A stretch of DNA of 64,000 nt from Lentisphaerales bacterium (GTDB lineage Bacteria > Verrucomicrobiota > Lentisphaeria > Lentisphaerales > Lentisphaeraceae): the NCBI GenBank assembly GCA_022446985.1, contig JAKVBD010000012.1, positions 1 through 64,000 on the forward strand, written 5' to 3'. The notes beneath the pieces were generated by a model. That model was not told the origin of the DNA. It did not search any database and worked only from the letters and a program-made list of their open reading frames with translations. This document shows positions 1 to 8,709 of the stretch, piece after piece. The position numbers and the translations under genes were made by a program. The stretch's first letter is position 1. Every line of letters begins with the position of its first letter.

Positions 1-108
1 TTTTTTAAAGAGGGACCTCATATGTAACTATTGTTAATGGTCTCAAATATTGATGTTTAAAAATGGGAAAAGTTTAAATTTATAAAATGTCTTGAACAAA
101 ATGAACAA

Positions 109-480
109 ATGACAGGTAAAGCTCCCGCCATAATCAGTGTAGATGATGGCTATTGCTCCTGTGACAATTTGAATCATGCTACACAGAACGGAACCGCATT
201 GATCAGCTTCAGCGGCTCAAAAGATCGAAAGCTTTTGGGAGACAATGTTTATGAAAGTGAAAATTATCAACTGGCAAGAAATTTACGATCTATTTCTGAA
301 GCAGGAATTTCTAAACCCAAGAATTATCATAATCTTGCAAGATATACTGTCTGCGGAATCAAAAGAGTTTAGCAACAAACCCTCATAAAAGCAATTGGAT
401 TCAACTTTGAGAGGCTCTGTCAATACTATGCCAAAACCATGGGGAAGTCACCGCATAGTATGTCGGAGTGCATCAAGTAA
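109..480 (+). pseudogene. Remnant of a DDE transposase (3' part)
   Basis: Reading frame resembling the C-terminal part of a DDE-type transposase: an ISVDDGY stretch, then an Arg-Ser-rich segment with a conserved Glu (RSISEAG), then a GIKRV..QQTLIKAIGFNF tail of the kind that closes many IS transposases. A TAG codon at 370-372 interrupts it and the same frame continues to TAA at 478-480. The N-terminal half and inverted repeats are absent. The IS family is uncertain; ISNCY- or IS1182-like is a guess. The transposase-relic call rests on motif resemblance only. Confidence 0.6.
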
Positions 481-900
481 GTCTGCAACTTGATCATGTG
501 GAATATTCATTTTGCGTATGTCAATGTAGCCTTTGTAGTGGGCAACAAAATCATCCGAGGCATCATCGTAGTATTGATTACAGATTTTTTGTATTAAAGT
601 TTGTCGCGTTGGTTCTATATGGCTCTTAACTGATTCTCTCTTGTTTCAGCCTATAATCAATACTGCAAAAAGATAAACTAATCTTATACTTCTTAAATTA
701 TATCATCAAAAGTCTCTCTTTTCATGTACGACGCTATTTAATCCAGGCTTTTGATAATTAAAGCTTTTTCATTAAGAAAATATACAGCCGGAAACTTTTA
801 AATGAAAAAAGGCGCTTACTGTGCGGTCAGCTTCTGGGTGGTGTGTGTATTATGGAGTGATCTCCACTTAAAGGAACTGATGAGTTAGGGACTTGCGACA
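481..900. other. Non-coding stretch, possible gene relic
   Basis: No convincing gene. On the minus strand a frame of about 65 codons, ending with a TGA at 448-450 and containing the motif YYDDASDDFVAHYKGYID, is free of stops and looks protein-like, but it has no start codon or ribosome site. It may be another decayed gene tail. The remainder is AT-rich without visible structure. Confidence 0.3.
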
Positions 901-926
901 CGACTTTTTTAAAAATTATATATAAA

Positions 927-955
927 AATAGAGCCGGTACGAAGCCGGCTCTATT
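927..955 (-). terminator. Rho-independent terminator of the 1034-2272 gene
   Basis: Perfect 11-bp inverted repeat (AATAGAGCCGG / CCGGCTCTATT, loop of 7) followed on the minus strand by a T-rich run. It lies downstream of the minus-strand gene. Confidence 0.8.
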
Positions 956-1033
956 CATATGTGTGGTGTGTTATGAGATTCGTTTGATATATAAATTGTC
1001 ACAGAATTTGTTTTAGTGATAAATAGTGAAAAA

Positions 1034-2272
1034 TTATTTTACAGGTAATCGAGAATTCCTTTGAAAGTACTCAAAACCAATGGCCGAAGACAAGGCCGCT
1101 GAGCCAAATAAAAGTGGCGATAAATCGACGCCTTCAACTCTGTGAGCCTGCCAGTCTTTTAATTTTTCTGAATACCGCCAGGGAATCCGGCCCTCAGAGT
1201 ACTTGAAGAAAATAGCATTTTCAGATTGAGTAAGTTTTATGAAATCGTTTTTATATTCTTCTTTGAAAGGACTAAAAGCCATAATTACTGGTGCGTGAAC
1301 ATAAAGATCGGTATTTTTTCCAGGGTGATCGACGTTATAACCTTTTTTTGAGGCTCCGGCACTACTTCCCCAAAGGTAGCTTTTGGAGGTCTGAGAACTC
1401 CACCATTTTTTGTCTGCTTCCGCGGCGAGGAGACATTCTACTAGAAAACTTTTATCGTTGGCTCTATAAGGACTCAGGTAGAGAGGGAAAATAAAAGTGA
1501 ACAGTGGCAGCATGCGTTGTGGTAGATCAGATAAGACTTTTTTACCATTTAATTCAGCTCTCAGCCAATCCTCGGTGATTTTGACTGGTGGAGCTTGTGC
1601 TGACCATGAGCAGAGATCTGCCAGAATGAGGTACTCATTGAAAATTTTGGTAACAGCACTGGGCTTGCCATTTAAATCCTGCACCATGTAGTACTGACGG
1701 TTATTTTTCTTACAACTTTGCCAATTAACAGAAAATAACAGCTGATTAGCTAATTCGGAAATTATTTTATTTTCTTTGAATTCATTTCGACAAAAGTTGA
1801 CGCCGGTCATCAGCAGTGCCGTATCGATTGTGCTGAATTCACTTTTCCCTAAGCCGCTTTTAGCATTAAAGAAATGTCGGTACAAACCATTTTTATTGCG
1901 CTCCGGTTTTATGCTATCTTTTCCAAGCAGTGTTTTAAAAGTCGTAATGACTTTATTGGCTGCTCGAGGATCGATCTTAGCTTTATTGGCGATTGCCAGG
2001 GAGATTAAGCCGGCTCCAACACTGGCAGTGGAGACTGTAAAGTTTTTACTTTGGCGGTTTGGATTTTTGTACAGGGCATCGAGATACAGGCCATTGCCTG
2101 TTCTCATATACTCGTAAATTTTACAGGTATTTTGCAGTATATTGACAAAAATCTGATCTGATGGTTTATTGGCAGGATTCTGCTTCTCGGCTGTCACTTT
2201 GCAGGACAGTAAAAGTAGTATGATGAACTTAAGTGTGTTTTTTGTCATTTGTGTATGTTTGGTGATTTTCAT
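1034..2272 (-). CDS. Secreted alpha/alpha-barrel protein, glucoamylase/GH144-like
   Basis: Exported protein of about 410 residues. A hydrophobic signal segment (FIILLLLSCKVTA) suggests the true start is the second ATG, at 2248, which leaves an ordinary signal peptide; neither start has a clear ribosome site. The block NGLYRHFFNAKSG...SEFSTIDTALLMTGVNFC matches the signature of the PF10091/GH144 glucoamylase-like family, where the usual motif is close to GFYYHFLD...SELSTIDTALL. The C-terminal part (GRIPWRYSE, then VDLSPLLFGSAALS) also fits such an (alpha/alpha)6 barrel. A periplasmic role on beta-glucans or another polysaccharide is inference. It has its own terminator and is divergent from the sigma factor gene. 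Confidence 0.55.
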   Translation of the reverse strand: MKITKHTQMTKNTLKFIILLLLSCKVTAEKQNPANKPSDQIFVNILQNTCKIYEYMRTGNGLYLDALYKNPNRQSKNFTVSTASVGAGLISLAIANKAKIDPRAANKVITTFKTLLGKDSIKPERNKNGLYRHFFNAKSGLGKSEFSTIDTALLMTGVNFCRNEFKENKIISELANQLLFSVNWQSCKKNNRQYYMVQDLNGKPSAVTKIFNEYLILADLCSWSAQAPPVKITEDWLRAELNGKKVLSDLPQRMLPLFTFIFPLYLSPYRANDKSFLVECLLAAEADKKWWSSQTSKSYLWGSSAGASKKGYNVDHPGKNTDLYVHAPVIMAFSPFKEEYKNDFIKLTQSENAIFFKYSEGRIPWRYSEKLKDWQAHRVEGVDLSPLLFGSAALSSAIGFEYFQRNSRLPVK

Positions 2273-2349
2273 GAAAGAACAACGCCTTTGCGCTTCGCCT
2301 GTTTGACAGAATTCTTGATTTATGTGTGAATTTTAAATAGTTTATATGA

Positions 2350-2964
2350 ATGACAGATAAAAATAACAACGACGAATTCTGTAATACCCGGGAAACTCTT
2401 CTCATCCGTGTAAAAAATCAGCACGATGAAAACTCCTGGGAGGATTTTGTCTTCTACTACAAAAAATTCATTTATATCATTTGCCGGCGCATGGGATTAA
2501 ATCATCACGATGCCGAAGAGGTTGTGCAAAAGGTCTTACTTAAACTTTGGGACAAGCTTCCGAAGTTCGAGTACAATAAAGGAGATCGCTTTCGCGGTTG
2601 GCTTTGCATGGTGACAGGGAATACCGTAAAAGACTTCTTTCGCAGTTATAAAAGAGCCGAAGATAGAAAGATCAAAGCCGCAGAGTACGAGCACTGGAAT
2701 CCGGAAATTGTCACTCAGCCAGCTGTAAATAAGATGGTTTCCAAAGAGTGGGAAAATTACATCTCAAACATGGCTTTAGAGAATATACGTCCGAAATTCT
2801 CAGATAATGTTATCGATGTATTTTTGAAATCCAATCAGGGAAAGCCGGTAAAAGAACTCAGTGAGGAAATTGGCGTCCCGGTCAACACTATTTACGTTTA
2901 CGCCAAGCGCGTAAAAAATAAACTACACGAAGAGATCCGCCGACTTTGTCAAGAGCTTGACTGA
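2350..2964 (+). CDS. ECF-type RNA polymerase sigma factor
   Basis: 204-residue sigma-70 family protein. Region 2 is visible as HDENSWEDFVFYYKKFIYIICRR followed by the DAEEVVQKVLLKLWDKLPKF segment and the FRGWLCMVTGNTVKDFFR core-binding helix. The region 4 helix-turn-helix near the C-terminus includes VKELSEEIGVPVNTIYVYAKRVKNKL. It ends in TGATG, overlapping the next start by one base, so it is co-translated with the Ser/Thr kinase downstream. This pairing of an ECF sigma with a membrane kinase and an FGE-type protein is common in planctomycetes and Lentisphaera. No anti-sigma factor is visible, so the kinase may control it. That control is inference. Confidence 0.88.
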   Translation: MTDKNNNDEFCNTRETLLIRVKNQHDENSWEDFVFYYKKFIYIICRRMGLNHHDAEEVVQKVLLKLWDKLPKFEYNKGDRFRGWLCMVTGNTVKDFFRSYKRAEDRKIKAAEYEHWNPEIVTQPAVNKMVSKEWENYISNMALENIRPKFSDNVIDVFLKSNQGKPVKELSEEIGVPVNTIYVYAKRVKNKLHEEIRRLCQELD

Positions 2965-4871
2965 TGAGTAAAGAAGAGATCTCAGAAGACTTTTTTGATG
3001 GTCTACAGCCGCTTAATAATCATTTTGATGATGCTTTTGAAAATGAGCCTGAAGAAGGTTTGTTGATAGAAGAATTATCCCATATAAATAATCGCTATGA
3101 ACAAGGCGGTGAGATAGGGCGGGGTGGTATGAAACTCATTTCTTCTACGACGGATAAAATGACTTTACGTCAGGTGGCCAGAGCTTCTTTGAAGGAAGAA
3201 GACCCGCACCATGAAGATCGTTTTGTTAAAGAAGCCCGCTTAACTGCATCTCTCGAACACCCAAATATCATTCCGGTTTACGATCTTGGTCTGGAGAAGG
3301 GCGAGCCTTTTTTTACGATGAAATTGGTCGAAGGGGAAAACCTTTCGGACCTCATTCGCAAAATGAAAAATGAAGGTCTGAAAGTTCCGCTGCAGGAATT
3401 GATGCAGATATTTCTAAAGATCTGCGATGCAGTGGCCTTTGCTCATTCAAAGAAAGTAATTCATCTGGACCTGAAGCCAGCCAATATACGGCTAGGACAA
3501 TTCGGTGAAGTTATTGTTTGTGACTGGGGACTGGCAAAGATTATCGGTGAAGTAGAAGATGAAATCGACACCCTTAGTCTTGATCCGAATTTATACAATG
3601 ACATGACGCTCGACGGTATAGTGAAGGGCTCACCGGGTTATCTGGCTCCGGAGCAGGTGTCTAAAGATTTTGGTTCTAAAGATGAACTAACGGATATTTA
3701 TTCGCTGGGAGGCATTTTATACAGCCTTTTGACTTACCGGTCACCAACTCATGCCAAAGATTTAGATAAATGTCTCAAGCAGACAATTGCAGGAAATATA
3801 AGCAATCCTCTCGAGTATAATTCTAAGTTACCTCACAGTTTAATTGCTGTTGCTATGAAAGCATTGGGAACAGAAAAAAAATCGCGGTATGCTTCAGTAA
3901 CAGAATTGAGGCGGGACATAAATCGCTGGCTAAGCGGTTTTGCGACGGCTGCAGAAGATGCCGGGTTTTTAAAGGCAGTCTGGTTGTTGCTTAAGCGCCA
4001 CAAAGCGGTTTGTGGCTTACTGTTTTTTATAGTGCTTTTATCTGCAGTATTGACTGTGAAAATCATCGTCAATGAAAAGGCCGCATTAGAAGCAAGGGCT
4101 CTGTACTTACACGAAAAGGAGCAGAGTAAACAACAGGCGGTGGAAGATGTTCCCAGACTTTTAGAACTGGTGAAGCAAGGCTATAGGGACTATGACTTTG
4201 ACAGAGCTCTTGAATATGCAGCATTGGCGGTTAAAAAAAATCCAGCGTCAACATCAGCCTGGAGTATGAAAGGCCGAGTTCATCTTATGCGTCAGGAGTT
4301 TAATGCAGCGAGTCAAGCTTTTAGTCATTTAGAGGCTGGTGAACAACGACGTTTACGTGAGTTGGCAGAAGACTATGGTAAGCTAAAGAAGGATGATGAA
4401 TTTTTGTCGGTAGAACTACTCAAAGAATTTCTCATTCGATTGGCTCATATTCAGTATTCATATTTAATATGCGGTTATGTAGATAATAAATCACCGGACT
4501 TGAACTATCGACTTCAGGTCGGCTTGGTTTTTATGCAAGAGATCGTCAATCGACACATCGTTAACTGGGATTTCGACTATGAAATCAAAGATGGCTATGT
4601 AGAATTTGATTTCAGCAGAATGCAAAACCTTTATTCCTTGGCAGGAATCCGCAATTTACCGGTTAGAAAACTGAATATCGCCAATACAGCTGTTTCGCAG
4701 ACGATAGATGTTTTAAAAATGCCGCTAGAGGAAATCGACATATCCAACTCTCTCATTTTAGACCCAAGACCCATCGTAAAGATTGCTTCACTTAAAAGGA
4801 TAAAGATTCATAATACTCAATACCGCAAGATGAATTTCCCAGATAGGGTTGAAGTCATTAGAATTGAATAA
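2964..4871 (+). CDS. Membrane Ser/Thr protein kinase with displaced lysine, TPR and LRR-like tail
   Basis: 635 residues. The kinase domain spans about 45-325: glycine loop IGRGGMK (51-57), alpha-C glutamate E90 (FVKEARL), catalytic loop HLDLKPAN (167-174), DWG in place of DFG (187-189) and SPGYLAPEQ. The normal beta-3 lysine position (VARA, 71-74) holds Ala, while Lys57 sits in the glycine loop, an arrangement like WNK kinases. The RD arginine is Leu168. One transmembrane helix lies at about 347-367, followed outside by TPR-like helices (about 390-450) and a leucine-rich-repeat-like end (about 545-635). The start overlaps the sigma gene stop. It probably senses or scaffolds at the membrane and signals to the sigma factor; the substrate is unknown. 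Confidence 0.85.
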   Translation: MSKEEISEDFFDGLQPLNNHFDDAFENEPEEGLLIEELSHINNRYEQGGEIGRGGMKLISSTTDKMTLRQVARASLKEEDPHHEDRFVKEARLTASLEHPNIIPVYDLGLEKGEPFFTMKLVEGENLSDLIRKMKNEGLKVPLQELMQIFLKICDAVAFAHSKKVIHLDLKPANIRLGQFGEVIVCDWGLAKIIGEVEDEIDTLSLDPNLYNDMTLDGIVKGSPGYLAPEQVSKDFGSKDELTDIYSLGGILYSLLTYRSPTHAKDLDKCLKQTIAGNISNPLEYNSKLPHSLIAVAMKALGTEKKSRYASVTELRRDINRWLSGFATAAEDAGFLKAVWLLLKRHKAVCGLLFFIVLLSAVLTVKIIVNEKAALEARALYLHEKEQSKQQAVEDVPRLLELVKQGYRDYDFDRALEYAALAVKKNPASTSAWSMKGRVHLMRQEFNAASQAFSHLEAGEQRRLRELAEDYGKLKKDDEFLSVELLKEFLIRLAHIQYSYLICGYVDNKSPDLNYRLQVGLVFMQEIVNRHIVNWDFDYEIKDGYVEFDFSRMQNLYSLAGIRNLPVRKLNIANTAVSQTIDVLKMPLEEIDISNSLILDPRPIVKIASLKRIKIHNTQYRKMNFPDRVEVIRIE

Positions 4872-4924
4872 TTTGTCAAAGTGCTGAGACACAGCTGCGT
4901 TGTCCCAGTAAAAAAGGACATTAA

Positions 4925-6059
4925 ATGATTTTTAGACTGTTAGCTTTACTCTTTTTGCCACTGGCTGTTTCTGCTGAAGTTTTGACTCAGTGGTCAGGCG
5001 CGACAGAAGTTAATCAAAAATACACCAACTCACTTAAGATGGATTTGGTTTATATTCCTTCTGGTTCTTTTATGATGGGAAGTCCCGAAGGGGAAGCTTA
5101 CAGGACAAATGATGAAACACTTCACAAGGTTAATTTAACTCAGTCCTTTTTGATGGGAACGACCGAGGTAACTCAAGAACAGTTTCAGCAGGTGATGGAA
5201 CTGGGAATGAAAGAGTTAATCAGTCGTCGGCAACAAGAGGCAGATGCCGCTAAAGAGGCAGATAAAAAGTTGACTGCAGGTATGAGCTCGGCAGAGAAAA
5301 AAGCTTATCTCGCTAAAAAGAAGAAATTGGTCAATGAGATTAAGTATCCCGGTGGTCCAAGGCAGGCACCTAAAGTAAAAGCAACTCCTGAGCAAAAGGC
5401 TCAGCAAAAGATCACTCAAAAGGAAATTCAGGCCCTTAAAGAACAGTACAAGAATGATAAAAAGGCTGGTAAGCATATAGGTTTTGGGGCGAATTATCCC
5501 ATCGGTTTTGTCAGTTGGAGTGAAGCCGTGGAGTTTTGTCAGAAGCTTACAAAAATTGAACACGAGAAAGGCACGCTTCCTAAGGACTGGGTTTATCGAC
5601 TGCCTACAGATGCAGAGTGGGAGTATGCTTGCCGTGCTGGTTCACAAACGCCTGTATTCACTGGAGCGCAGCCAACAGTCATTGACCGAAAATCAATAGT
5701 TGAGTTTAAAGAATACGCTTGGTCAAATACGAATTCAGGCAATAAAACTCACCCGGTAGCTCAGTTAAAAGCAAGTCCTTGGTTACGACATCTATGACAA
5801 TGTAAGTGAGTGGACTCTGGATATCTATGCTCCTTACTCTTTAGATGAGGTGACAGATCCATTAGTATTGGAAGGAAAGGGGATGATGCGCGTTAATCGC
5901 GGTTTAAATTCGCACTGTACTATGACTGGCTTTCGCAGTGCCCACCGTAAAACAGGTGGCCCGAAAATGCCTTTTTACTCTTTCTTTGGATTTAGAGTTG
6001 TTTGTGCTCCATATAGTCAGAAGTACGATAATTTACCACACAACCATTCTAATCGTTAG
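4925..6059 (+). pseudogene. Frameshifted secreted FGE/SUMF1-domain protein
   Basis: The signal peptide (LLALLFLPLAVSA) is followed by an FGE-sulfatase fold: MDLVYIPSGSFMMGSPEGE, MGTTEVTQEQFQQVM, YPIGFVSWSEAVEFCQ, YRLPTDAEWEYACRAG. A charged coiled insertion of roughly 80 residues separates the first two blocks. The first frame stops at 5797 (ASPWLRHL then TGA). From about 5778 a second frame carries the continuation, LGYDIYDNVSEWTLD, and runs to TAG at 6057-6059 with the expected GFRSAHR end. One lost or gained base near 5772-5780 therefore breaks a gene of about 378 codons. It follows the kinase gene after 53 bp and probably belonged to the same operon. A sequencing error cannot be excluded. 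Confidence 0.8.
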
Positions 6060-6146
6060 AACTTTTATAGAATCTTGGCAAAAATCTTGTTTCCTGTAAG
6101 AACTCAGCATAATGTAACAGTATGCGGATAGTTACAGAGGGGATTT

Positions 6147-6504
6147 ATGGCCAAGATTCTGGTTATAGATGATAATGAAATATTATTTTAAACAACTTCT
6201 GAGACCCTGAAATTATCGGGTTACGAAGTGTTTGCGACAAGTAGTGCAGCAGAATTGAAAGATATGCTGCTGCAAAAAAGCTTTGATCATGGATATCATT
6301 ATGCTGGATATCGAAGCATTGGAGATTATCATGTATGCTAAAGAGAAGTACCCCGAACTCAAAGCCATCGCTATGACCGGCAAAGGCTCTGAAGAATCCG
6401 TCAATATCCTCGACGTTGCTTCAGGTATTGGAGCAGATGCCACTCTCAAAAAGCCTTTCTCTGGAGATACTCTTCTGAATGAAGTTAAGAGTGTTTTAGG
6501 GTAA
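6147..6504 (+). pseudogene. Broken response-regulator receiver domain
   Basis: Starts MAKILVIDDNEILF after a good ribosome site (AGAGGGG), then hits TAA at 6189-6191. The same frame continues with ETLKLSGYEVFATSSAAELKDML to about 6280. The rest of the receiver domain (IMDIIMLDIEALEII, AIAMTGKG, TLKKPFSG) lies in another frame, to 6504. A nonsense codon and a frameshift together make this a relic of a stand-alone CheY-like protein; the conserved Lys of the KP motif is still recognisable. Confidence 0.8.
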
Positions 6505-6857
6505 CTTTAGAATATAAGATGCGTTGTAGCTATTCTTAAGGCGCTTATTCCTACATTAAGCTTTCTTTTCTTAGACTATATATTCTCTGCGATTCTCACC
6601 GTGCTCAGTGTCATGAATTAAAATAGCTCACACAGAGAACGCTGAGCGACGCAGAGTGATGTCGTTTAAGAGATACATTGCTAAAGCCCCTTTTTAGAGA
6701 GTTCTACAAAGCTACGTTTTATGGGCGTGGATCTTTACTTGATCAACCACGAAGCTTTAGAAGGTTATGAAGGGAAGTAAAAGTAGCATTTTATCCGAAG
6801 TATGACGTCTTATAAGTTCCCGTAACGCAATATGAAATATCGTAGTGTATAAGCTGT
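6505..6857. repeat. Non-coding stretch with degenerate dispersed-repeat motifs
   Basis: No gene is visible. An imperfect inverted repeat pairs 6585-6612 (CTCTGCGATTCTCACC...) with 6629-6656 (CACAGAGAACGCTGAG...GCAGAG). At 6744-6777 there is a CAACCACGAAG...GAAGG stretch. Both resemble the CACAGAGAACGC/GACGCAGAG and AACCACGAAG intergenic repeats I recall from other environmental bacteria. Their copy number in this genome cannot be seen here. Confidence 0.4.
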
Positions 6858-6910
6858 GCAACAATTTGTTGCAAAATGGTTTTATTAAGTATATCTTATC
6901 TATTAAGATA
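6858..6910 (+). promoter_or_regulatory. Promoter and operator palindromes of the toxin-antitoxin operon
   Basis: A candidate -35 TTGCAA (6869-6874) is separated by 17 bp from -10 TATCTT (6892-6897). Two perfect palindromes flank or overlap it: GCAACA-ATT-TGTTGC (6858-6872) over the -35 box, and TATCTTA-TCTAT-TAAGATA (6892-6910) over the -10 box. The positions fit autorepression by the antitoxin or the toxin-antitoxin complex, as known for type II systems. Confidence 0.6.
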
Positions 6911-6934
6911 ACATATTCAATATGAGGAATACTT

Positions 6935-7159
6935 ATGAGCTCAATGTCAGCGCAAACCGTTCGTTTGTCCGGTCAATTTGTCAAGGACGCTAAAGCACAT
7001 GCAGCAGCAGAAGACAGGTCTATACCTAAGCAAATTGAGTATTGGGCGAAGATTGGCAGAATAGCCATCGATAATCCGGATTTACCTTATTCCTTTATTC
7101 AAGAACTTCTTATTGCTGACAACGAAGAGTCTGTGACAGACTTTGAGTTGACTCGATGA
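6935..7159 (+). CDS. ParD-like antitoxin
   Basis: 74 residues. The sequence SAQTVRLSGQFVKDAKAHAAAEDRS..KQIEYWAKIG..A..NPDLPYSFIQELLIA follows the ParD_like antitoxin family (PF11903), with an N-terminal ribbon-helix-helix for DNA binding and a C-terminal part that would wrap the toxin. A GAGGA ribosome site precedes the ATG. It overlaps the toxin gene by ATGA (7156-7159), which argues for translational coupling. It is probably autorepressed through the palindromes upstream. Confidence 0.85.
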   Translation: MSSMSAQTVRLSGQFVKDAKAHAAAEDRSIPKQIEYWAKIGRIAIDNPDLPYSFIQELLIADNEESVTDFELTR

Positions 7160-7422
7160 AACTCGAGTATAAGCCGAGATTCATAAAGGCCTATAAAAAG
7201 CTAACTAAAGATAAGCAAAAAGCAGTGACTGCTGCTGTGGATCAATTACTCGAAGATCCAACTTTAGGAATTCAGAAAAAAGGCGACCTTTCACATATAT
7301 TTGTCTATAAATTCAGATATCAACGTCAGGAATATTTGATTGGTTACACATACGATCCAGAAACGATGACTTTGGTGGCTGTCGGAGTACATGAGAATTT
7401 TTATAGAGATCTGAAGAGGTAA
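7156..7422 (+). CDS. RelE/ParE-family toxin
   Basis: 88 residues. The pattern KPRFIKAYKKLTKDKQKAVTAAVDQLLEDP..GIQKKGDLSHIFVYKFRYQRQEYLIGYTYD..TLVAVGVHENFYRDLKR is that of the RelE/ParE fold, including the C-terminal G.HENFYRDLK element. Whether it cleaves mRNA (RelE) or poisons gyrase (ParE) cannot be told. It is translationally coupled to the antitoxin gene. Next downstream, after 195 bp without a gene, is the ATPase pair. Confidence 0.85.
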   Translation: MKLEYKPRFIKAYKKLTKDKQKAVTAAVDQLLEDPTLGIQKKGDLSHIFVYKFRYQRQEYLIGYTYDPETMTLVAVGVHENFYRDLKR

Positions 7423-7538
7423 ATATATTAGGGATGTTCTGCATTAATAATTATAAAATATGAATCTAAAGTAAATTAGCTGACATTCTATCTTAGATAG
7501 GGTTACATATGGTTTAAGCCATTGATATATGACTAATT

Positions 7539-7566
7539 TTGACAAAAATAGACAATCTAGTATTGA
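7539..7566 (+). promoter_or_regulatory. Possible promoter of the ATPase operon
   Basis: TTGACA (7539-7544), 16 bp, then TATTGA (7561-7566), about 50 bp before the ATG at 7618. The -35 box is consensus and the -10 box is poor, so this is a weak candidate. Confidence 0.35.
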
Positions 7567-7617
7567 TTCTGCGTATCCTAACTATATTATTTCGGTCAAA
7601 GATTTACAGGATTTTGC

Positions 7618-8709
7618 ATGATAAAAAGCTTTGGGGCCAAGAATTTCGGTTGCTTTAAAGAGCAAGTTGATATTTCATTTGAGAATAAAGGGGAGATAGC
7701 AAATACACTTTGTATTGAAGGTGCAAACGGATCTGGTAAGACCACAGTTTTGAAGATCCTTGAATTCATAAATATATTTAACACTGATTCATTTACAAAA
7801 TTCGAAGCAAATTCTCCTATAAATATAACACCACACTTTCGATCGAAGGCTCCAATCTACCTTTACATTAATTTTATTTATAAAAATATTGATTACAAAT
7901 ATGAATTAACTGTAAAGAATTATGAAGTGGCGAAAGAGATTCTTTTCAGGAAGAAAACACCGAAATCCAGATTTTATACTGTTTTCCGAAGAGAGGGGAA
8001 TGAGATAATATCAACTCTTAAAGAGTTTGATAATCTTAAGACAATGAATCTAAGATCGAACGCATCTGTTATCAGTACGGCAAAACAGTATAATTTTAAA
8101 ATTGATGATCTGCATTATTTCTTTAATGATATCACATCAAATATATCAATAAAACAAGGGTATACAGAAAGGCATCTTAGTGATAGTTATAAAGAATTAT
8201 CTGAATTTCTACACAAGCGACCTAAATACACTAAAATTATTGAAGAGGTTTTAAAAGCATCAGATTTAGGAATAACAGCTTTAGAGATTGATGAGTTAGA
8301 TGTTGAAGGTGAAAAGGTTTATTTTCCTGTTTTTCATCACGGTGATTCTGGTGTATTAGGCTTTAACTCAGAGTCAAAAGGGACACAAACCCTATTCATG
8401 TCTCTTACACCCTACGTGATTACGAAAGTTTATGGGGGGATTTTAGTACATGATGAATTTGATGCTCATTTACATCACCTCTTATTACCTCGAATAATGG
8501 ATCTTATTAATAGGAATGATGCACAATTCATTTTCACAACTTTCAATATCGATATCATGGACAGTATGGGGAAATATAAAACCTACATTGTCGAAAAAGA
8601 GGATAACGAAAGTTATGCTTATAGACTTGATGAAATTAAGGGATTAAGAAATGATCGACCTATATCAAGTTATTATAAAAAAGGTTTGTTAGGAGGAGTT
8701 CCTAAGTGA
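7618..8709 (+). CDS. AAA15/OLD-like ABC-type ATPase, candidate defence protein
   Basis: 363 residues. The N-terminal FGAKNFGCFKEQVDISFE and Walker A GANGSGKT (35-42) are typical of the AAA_15/AAA_21 ATPases found in OLD, AbiL, RloA, Septu and PARIS systems. A signature-like SKGTQTLFMSL and Walker B ILVHDEFDAHLH follow. The switch position usually occupied by His (TTHN) reads TTFN here. There is no TOPRIM or other C-terminal nuclease. It overlaps the next gene by GTGA with a strong AGGAGG site inside its own end (8691-8696), so the two proteins are probably made together. An anti-phage or abortive-infection role is inferred from family and context (toxin-antitoxin neighbour, tRNA end). Confidence 0.75.
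   Translation: MIKSFGAKNFGCFKEQVDISFENKGEIANTLCIEGANGSGKTTVLKILEFINIFNTDSFTKFEANSPINITPHFRSKAPIYLYINFIYKNIDYKYELTVKNYEVAKEILFRKKTPKSRFYTVFRREGNEIISTLKEFDNLKTMNLRSNASVISTAKQYNFKIDDLHYFFNDITSNISIKQGYTERHLSDSYKELSEFLHKRPKYTKIIEEVLKASDLGITALEIDELDVEGEKVYFPVFHHGDSGVLGFNSESKGTQTLFMSLTPYVITKVYGGILVHDEFDAHLHHLLLPRIMDLINRNDAQFIFTTFNIDIMDSMGKYKTYIVEKEDNESYAYRLDEIKGLRNDRPISSYYKKGLLGGVPK

Noticed and set aside
5778-5820. TGA in the FGE gene as a possible selenocysteine codon, given the tRNA-Sec nearby
   Set aside because: The homologous continuation is in a different frame, so this is a frameshift and not a recoded TGA.
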